Positions 58,654 to 64,000 of a stretch of 64,000 nucleotides of DNA are shown in pieces; the first letter of the stretch is position 1; every line of letters starts with the position of its first letter. Origin of the DNA: Drechmeria coniospora (Eukaryota > Ascomycota > Sordariomycetes > Hypocreales > Ophiocordycipitaceae); assembly GCF_001625195.1 (NCBI RefSeq), contig NC_054390.1, forward strand, positions 5,739,222 through 5,803,221. Direction: 5' to 3'. Under the pieces are notes generated by a model. The model saw only the letters and a list, made by a program, of their open reading frames with translations. It was not told the origin of the DNA and made no database searches. A program made the position numbers and the translations under genes.

Positions 58654-58769
58654 CATCGGACAGCGGCCATCGGACAGCGGACATCGGACATCGGACAGCG
58701 GACATCGGACAGCGGACATCGGACAGCGGACATCGGACAGCGGACAGCGGACAGCGGACATCGGACAGC
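58654..58769. repeat. 7-base minisatellite, CATCGGA / CAGCGGA
   Basis: About 16 tandem copies of a 7-mer alternate between CATCGGA and CAGCGGA (one GGC variant near the start), often as a 14-base higher-order pair. Because 7 is not a multiple of 3, all frames stay open with the same heptapeptide-like pattern, which creates false open frames on both strands here. Confidence 0.92.
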
Positions 58770-59269
58770 TGGTGAGGAATGATGCAGCCAGGAGTCAAGG
58801 TCGATGGGTGATGTTGCTGCTTGTGAATGACGGCTCGACGGCCATTCGATGCAGTTTCGTGACTTGCTGGCTTCGTGGGCAGGATGCCACAAATCACACA
58901 GGGGAAACGGAGGTGAGCCAAAGCGATTTCGCTCGGACAGTCTGTGAGTAGCATCCTGGTGGGCTCGAGTTTGTGGCTGAGACTGTGCGTCTGTCTCGTC
59001 GCTCCTCACCCACACTTCATCAAGGCGATGGAAGATGACCGAGCGGCACGTAGTCTCACAATGCTGCACAGCCATTGAAGCGGAAGCGAAAGTTGCATTC
59101 GAGTGCTCGTGTGTACTCGTGTACGAGATGCAACGTTCTCCCAATTATTATTGTTGCAGGACTAAGCAGGTGCTGGTAGTACGTACTGTGGGTTCACGGT
59201 GGGAGCACTTCACGGCAGTAAGGAGTAGAAGAGTATGAGTATCCGTATTTCTTTGCCGTGAAGATGCCT

Positions 59270-61810
59270 CAATGCTTGTACTCTACGCTGACGGACGGAG
59301 TACTGAAATGCGTCAATATTTACTTGTACACACTGGGGATGACTTGCACGTTTACTCCGCACTACAGTAAGTACAGTACAGTACAAGCAGGTTTAAGTAT
59401 TTGATTACTGCAAGTGCTCCGTACGAGCACGTACAATGTACAGAGCACGGCGCTAGGCAGTAGCCGTTACAACACCTACATGTACTTAATGTGCCTACTA
59501 TTAAGTACTAAGCACTTTAAGCTTTTGCTTTAAGTGCTCCAGGGCATGCCCAACCAATAAATTAGTACTGTAATACCTAGTACCGGCACACAAGGTTGGA
59601 GCCCGCCAGCCTGGCTCCGTCTACTCCTGCATCAGCAGCACATGTACATTTACACTTACGGAGCAGTCCGTAATTACTGTATTCCCCCATATTGGTTGCC
59701 AGCAGGGGGTGTGGTCTGTCATTGGCAGGCTACAAGGTATTGAAGGTCGTGTGACAAGGGTCCAAGATTTCCACGTTCATTTGAGCCGGCGATGAAGTAC
59801 AGGACACCAAATTCTTGTACAGTACGGAGTGCAAGGACGGAGCCCGCATGCTCACCTCGGTCTCATGAAGGTTATTGGATTCTACCAACCGTTCGGGGTA
59901 CTGCAAGCACTGTACTGTTAGACAACGCACAATGCAAAAAGGATAGCGGGGTAATATGTGGTGACGGGTGGTGACTCCCACTCTGCTGGGCAGGGCGCCC
60001 TGGCTGGCCTGGCGTGTTTCAGGATTTAGTGCAGCATGCGAGACCCTTGTCGCCTACCATGGTCGTAGGTACAGTACCGTACGTACTAGGTACCTGTAAT
60101 TATGCGGCATTCGGTGCTGCCCGTACGCAAGAAACAGCAGCTAAATGAGGGTACAGGCAACTACTAGGTACCTAAGCATTCGCATGTAATTACTGCGTAC
60201 AAGTGCGAAGTACATGCAAGCACAACCAACCACCGACGCTGCAAGGTCGTGGCATGAGTACTAGTACTTAGGTGCTGCGCACTGATGCTATTGCCTGCTA
60301 TATGCCTACTGTACCTTAAGTACTAGGTAGTTCCTTGCCCACGTACTTGCTTGGATGAGTGCATTGATGCCACGGCGGTCGGTTCACGGCATGGCCATGC
60401 TCGACGCCAGCCATCATGATCAATCCAAAGTCTTGAAGCTGCTGTTCCGTCAATCATCTATGGCAATCGCTGGTTTTCGAATTCCTCGCTGATATGGCCC
60501 GCTCACCGTGTGCTTGGTCAACAAAGACAGTGTGGCCTGTCGCGTCTTCAGGCGATGCGATGGGGCGTCATCCCACCGTGCTCCGTACGGTACCTACTTA
60601 CAGCACTACTTGGGTGCACGAGTACGGTGACGGGAAAGCGGCGAGCCGGTCGCGATAGGGCTCCTATATTATATTGCCCCAAAGTCTGGCATGTAGTCCT
60701 CGGTATTCCGTGCTCGGTGCTTTTTCTTCATAGGCCCCATGAGACACGGGTGCCAAGGGACGAACGAGCGTGCTCGCACCAGCATCCACACGAGTTATGG
60801 CTTCCATCGTGCATCGTCTGGTCGCAATGGAAAGAAGAAGCAAGCAAGCCTCCTCCGCCCACCATCCGACGACTGTACAGTAGACAAAGTACCTCACCCT
60901 TTGCAACCGGCGGAGGGGCTCGCACGTACTACCAGTACAGTTACTGCACGTATTACTGGTACAGCTACTGTACTTGTACTCCGTAGTTGGTATTCCATCG
61001 TTGCTCCGTACTCCGTGCGAGTACACGCGCACCATGCTCGTTCCCCTACTTCTACTTACTGTAGATACCTACCTTAGTACCTACAGTAGGTACTCTGGTC
61101 TGGCACTGCACATGCAAGCTCTCAAGTACTATAGGCCAGTAAAACGGCGTATAGCGTGCCCAAGACACCTGGTAAGTAAGCATGTACTTGCAGGTGCAAG
61201 TTGTAGAGCAAGCGCATGTATATGTACATATGTACGGTACCTTTCTGCATGTACGGAGTACAGTAAGTACCCTTATGTATGGATGGCGGATCCAGCGCAG
61301 TGGCACCTGTGAACGTGGTCCGTGATGGCGAGATGGTTACTGCCTGCTGCACGGTACCAGGAGGGGACCGGCCGCGTGCATCAGTCAGCCGTGCTGCCGA
61401 CCCTTTGACCCCTGAGCCTGCGCCCGCCATGGCGAATGGATCATGAATGCATGATCCCATCTTGTTGGTCGGGAAGCGCGTCACCGAGTTCAGTCATGGC
61501 TGGACACTAGCTTGCGCCGTCAAGGCACGAACGGGCGGACCGTGATAGGCCGACGATTGGTGCTTGCAAAACAACAATGCCACTGCAGCCAGTGCTGCGC
61601 TGCGCTGTAGGTGTACTTGCAAGCAGGTGCTGCAGGTGCTGCAGGTGCTGCAGGTGCTGCAGGTGTTGGGGGACGGAGCACGAGCGCGAGGGATATGTAC
61701 GAGTACTTACAAGTAATACGGGCACGGAGGACCGTACTCCGTACCCCATGCATGTGGGTGCGCTGCGAGCACAGTGCTCCAAACTGGTGCAATCCATAAT
61801 ACTCCGTACC
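59270..61810. repeat. Field of GTAC / TACTCCGTA words
   Basis: The same vocabulary as in other gaps: TACTCCGCAC near 59354, AGTACAGTACAGTACAAG near 59368, TACCGTACGTACTAGGTACC near 60072-60092, TACTCCGTACTCCGTGCGAG near 61006, and TACGGAGTACAGTAAGTAC near 61252. A gap with few such words lies around 59940-60050 and 60370-60570. Confidence 0.65.
61624..61668. repeat. 9-base tandem repeat CAGGTGCTG
   Basis: Five head-to-tail copies of CAGGTGCTG, the last reading CAGGTGTTG. The unit is a multiple of three, so short Cys/Arg or Leu/Gln-rich frames appear, but no gene context supports coding. Confidence 0.85.
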
Positions 61811-63302
61811 TGCGCCTGCTGCGGATAATCAGAGGCCATGAGAGGACACGCCGCTCGTTCTCGAATCCAGGGGGGTCGAGCGGAAGACTCGCAACGCCAG
61901 CCCCCAGGCACGAGCAACACTCGTCGCCACCGCCGCAAGGCAAGACAGGGATTGCACAGGTTTCGAGTGCCCCCTACCGATTACCGACGCGGTACCGATG
62001 CCCCCCCCCGCTGCGCTAGCGCGGGAATGCGAGGTACCGTGTTGTTGTGCGGGACCTTGTGCCACAGCGCAATGGAACGCCACCAACGCACGCTCATTGG
62101 CTGGGAACCTCGGCGCCCTGGCAGGAACAGCGAGAGTTGTGCTCGTCCGGACAGGCACACACACACGTCTCGTCCAGGGCATCCCCACCCTGTCGAATGG
62201 GTAGGCACAGCGGAACCTCCTCGTGTCTCGCAGCCTTCCCATGCCAGGGGGGGATCGGTCCTCTCGAGCTTCCCGCCAGTCCACCCACTCTCCTCTCGCT
62301 CCCCTCTCCTCCTGCTCCATCCTGCCTCGCAAACGGCCCAGCGTCCTTGCCGCGCTCGTATGTTTCATCCTTCACTGACTCCTCCTTCCCTCTTCACACT
62401 CCACGAGGAGCCTTCTGCCGGTCCGATCCTCCAGCCTTTTGCCCGTTCTGCCGGCAGTCCAAGGACGCCGTTGATATCATCCCCCGACATCTGTCGCGTC
62501 CCCTCGACGCAAGCAATCCGACGTTGGACAATCACACGTTTGATCACATCCTCCACCGTCCACCGTGGCATTGTCGGGGCACAGCCTGCATCCGCCGCCG
62601 CCCTCCCGCCGAGCCATCTCGGCCTTTCTGTTTGGCTCGCTTGACGCTCGCCTCGACGACAACAACTCGGGTCCGCAACGCTCTCGCGCCCCAGTGATCC
62701 GAGCCTGATCGTGCATATCACGGCATCCCTCAGCCTCCATCCGACCGACTTCGTGGCACGGCGAGGGAAGGACGAGGAAACGCGACGGAGAATCGCTCGC
62801 CATTGCTTCCGCCACCCACCAACCAGGCGTGTCCCTGTGCCTCTCCCAAGCGTCGAGGTCCTCCTCCAAGGCTCATCCGGTATTTTTCTGCGTCGCCCTT
62901 CAACGTCGGTCCCCCAGTTGGCCCTCCGCTCCCTGCCGCTGCCGCTGCCGTTCACTTCAGCCAAGTACCGACGCGCCTGTTCATTGCCACCGATCGGCCA
63001 AAATCACGCCACTATACGCGTGCCAAGCCTGCTTTCCGTCGCTGCCTCTGGTTCGTCGTCGCCGTGGCCTGCCATTGTCCACTTTGAAATTCTCGGCAAT
63101 CCCGGTCCCCTTTGCTTGCCAGTCGCCAATGGTACCCCGGAGCTCACGACGCCAACGTATCTGCCTTTCGAGAGTTCTATTTCCAGACGGTGATGCTATG
63201 AGCACTCATTTGCGAGCCAACAAATTCATTTAATCTTATCGTCGCCCAGACTCGGCACCATCTGCTCACCTGCCCTGGAGAGGGGGGAGGGGCGTTGCAA
63301 AG

Positions 63303-64000
63303 ATGTCGGTCCCGAAGCCACCGGCTTCTCTCGACAACTCCTGCACTGCCATTTACGACAACACGCTTTATTCCTACTCACGCAATGCTTTCTTGTCAAT
63401 ACCGCTGGAGGACAGTGCGCGGTGGAGTCGGCTGCCGATGGGTGTCAAGGTGACGGGAGCCACGTGTGTCGGGTCGACGCCGACCAACGCCAGCCAGGCC
63501 GGCTTCTACGTCGTCGGCGGCAAGGCGGATTCGAGCGACTACTCGGGCCTCCAAAAGTACACGTATTCCACCGGCAAGTGGACGACGATTGAGCTCACGG
63601 ACGAGGTCACAAAGGACAGGCAATGGCACGCGTCCACCTACATCCAAGCCGACGACTCCATTCTCGTCTACGCCGGGAGCCAGGCCCGCGAGCGCAACCC
63701 TTCGACGCAAACCTTTACCATTCAGGCGTCGGAGCCGTTTGCTGTCCGCGGGTACGAGTCGATTGCGCCTCCCGCCATTTCCCCCACCCTGATGGGTTGG
63801 TCTGCTGCCGACGCCGCCGTCATAGGTGGCGGAACCGATCTGCTGCATGCCAGGGTCTGGCTATTCAATCCCACCGCTCGCTGGAGAGACTCGGGTGCGG
63901 GACTGGCCAGTCCCCTCAAGGATGCGACATCAATGCAAGCCGTCCTCGTCTCCGGAGACGACGGGTCCAAGTGCCTGTACACGTTCGATCTTGGCCAGTC
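63303..64000 (+). CDS. Kelch-type repeat protein, 3' end outside the window
   Basis: The frame opens at the ATG at 63303 (MSVPKPPASLDNSC) and stays open to the window end, about 232 residues. Kelch-like blades are seen: an AIYDNTLYSYSRN strand pair, GFYVVGGKADSSDY near residue 60, WTTIELTDE, RQWHASTYIQADDSILVYAG near 105 (split: RQWHAST, SILVYAGS), AAVIGGGTDLLHARVWLFNP near 185, and KCLYTFDLGQ at the edge. Similar filamentous-fungal proteins carry Kelch blades followed by a membrane helix and are often mislabelled as splicing factor CLF1. That continuation cannot be seen here. There is no signal peptide at the start. A long C/T-rich leader upstream suggests a real start. Partners are unknown. 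Confidence 0.75.
   Translation, partial: MSVPKPPASLDNSCTAIYDNTLYSYSRNAFLSIPLEDSARWSRLPMGVKVTGATCVGSTPTNASQAGFYVVGGKADSSDYSGLQKYTYSTGKWTTIELTDEVTKDRQWHASTYIQADDSILVYAGSQARERNPSTQTFTIQASEPFAVRGYESIAPPAISPTLMGWSAADAAVIGGGTDLLHARVWLFNPTARWRDSGAGLASPLKDATSMQAVLVSGDDGSKCLYTFDLGQ

Larger units (their letters stand above)
58076..63302. other. 5.2-kb gene-free region
   Basis: No family-like exon is seen. It holds a 7-base tandem repeat (58654-58769), a field of GTAC/TACTCCGTA words (about 59270-61810), a 9-base tandem repeat (61624-61668), a CA run near 62158-62166, and from about 62230 a long C/T-rich stretch that looks like the leader of the gene at 63303. Long overlapping frames at 61830-63190 follow from high G+C and C/T content. 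Confidence 0.6.

Noticed and set aside
58379..58954. Open frames with heptad repeats (SGHRTADIGQR-like)
   Set aside because: They are generated by the 7-base minisatellite, which stays open in all frames.
61830..63190. Long open frames before the Kelch gene
   Set aside because: The region is C/T-rich leader-like DNA; the frames lack ATG context, splice logic and family similarity.

Overview
This window is nuclear DNA of a filamentous ascomycete. Short GT-AG introns (about 50-175 nt) carry CTAAC or CTGAC branch sites, 5' leaders are pyrimidine-rich, and single-copy eukaryotic housekeeping genes lie on both strands about 3 kb apart. Gene content and architecture point to Sordariomycetes, most likely Hypocreales; an insect- or nematode-associated family such as Ophiocordycipitaceae is a guess. 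I see no virus, transposon, CRISPR array, rRNA or convincing tRNA.

Layout. 0-9 kb: a decayed arginyl-tRNA synthetase copy (+), a DUF1769/UPF0590 protein (+), a conserved unknown protein (-) and a five-exon PBDC1/Ypl225w-type eEF1A chaperone (-). 10-18.4 kb: a Ste6-type ABC exporter (+) and a PMC1-type Ca2+-ATPase (-), tail to tail. 18.4-28 kb: a gene-poor stretch with a secreted NUP-family purine nucleoside permease (+) and a secreted protein of unknown function (+). 29-38.3 kb: an IKS1-type kinase (-), pyruvate kinase (-), mitofissin ATG44 in four tiny exons (+) and a coiled-coil protein that resembles Atg28 (-). 39.9-51.5 kb: a DCAF7/WDR68-type WD40 protein (+), elongation factor SPT5 (+), a mitochondrial single-pass membrane protein (+) and a frameshifted short-chain dehydrogenase (-). 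51.5-64 kb: helicase MPH1 (-) and mRNA export receptor MEX67 (+), divergent, then 5.2 kb without a recognisable gene, then a Kelch-type gene cut by the window end.

The genes are mostly independent housekeeping functions: transcription elongation (SPT5), mRNA export (MEX67), translation support (PBDC1, ArgRS copy), fork repair (MPH1), glycolysis (PYK), ion and peptide transport (PMC1, STE6), and mitophagy/autophagy (ATG44 and perhaps the Atg28-like neighbour). The most distinctive feature outside genes is the dense use of the 9-base word TACTCCGTA, its complement TACGGAGTA, and GTAC-containing words in almost every long intergenic stretch. I saw none of this in the coding exons I read. All exon boundaries were read by eye from splice signals and family similarity and have not been checked against transcripts.
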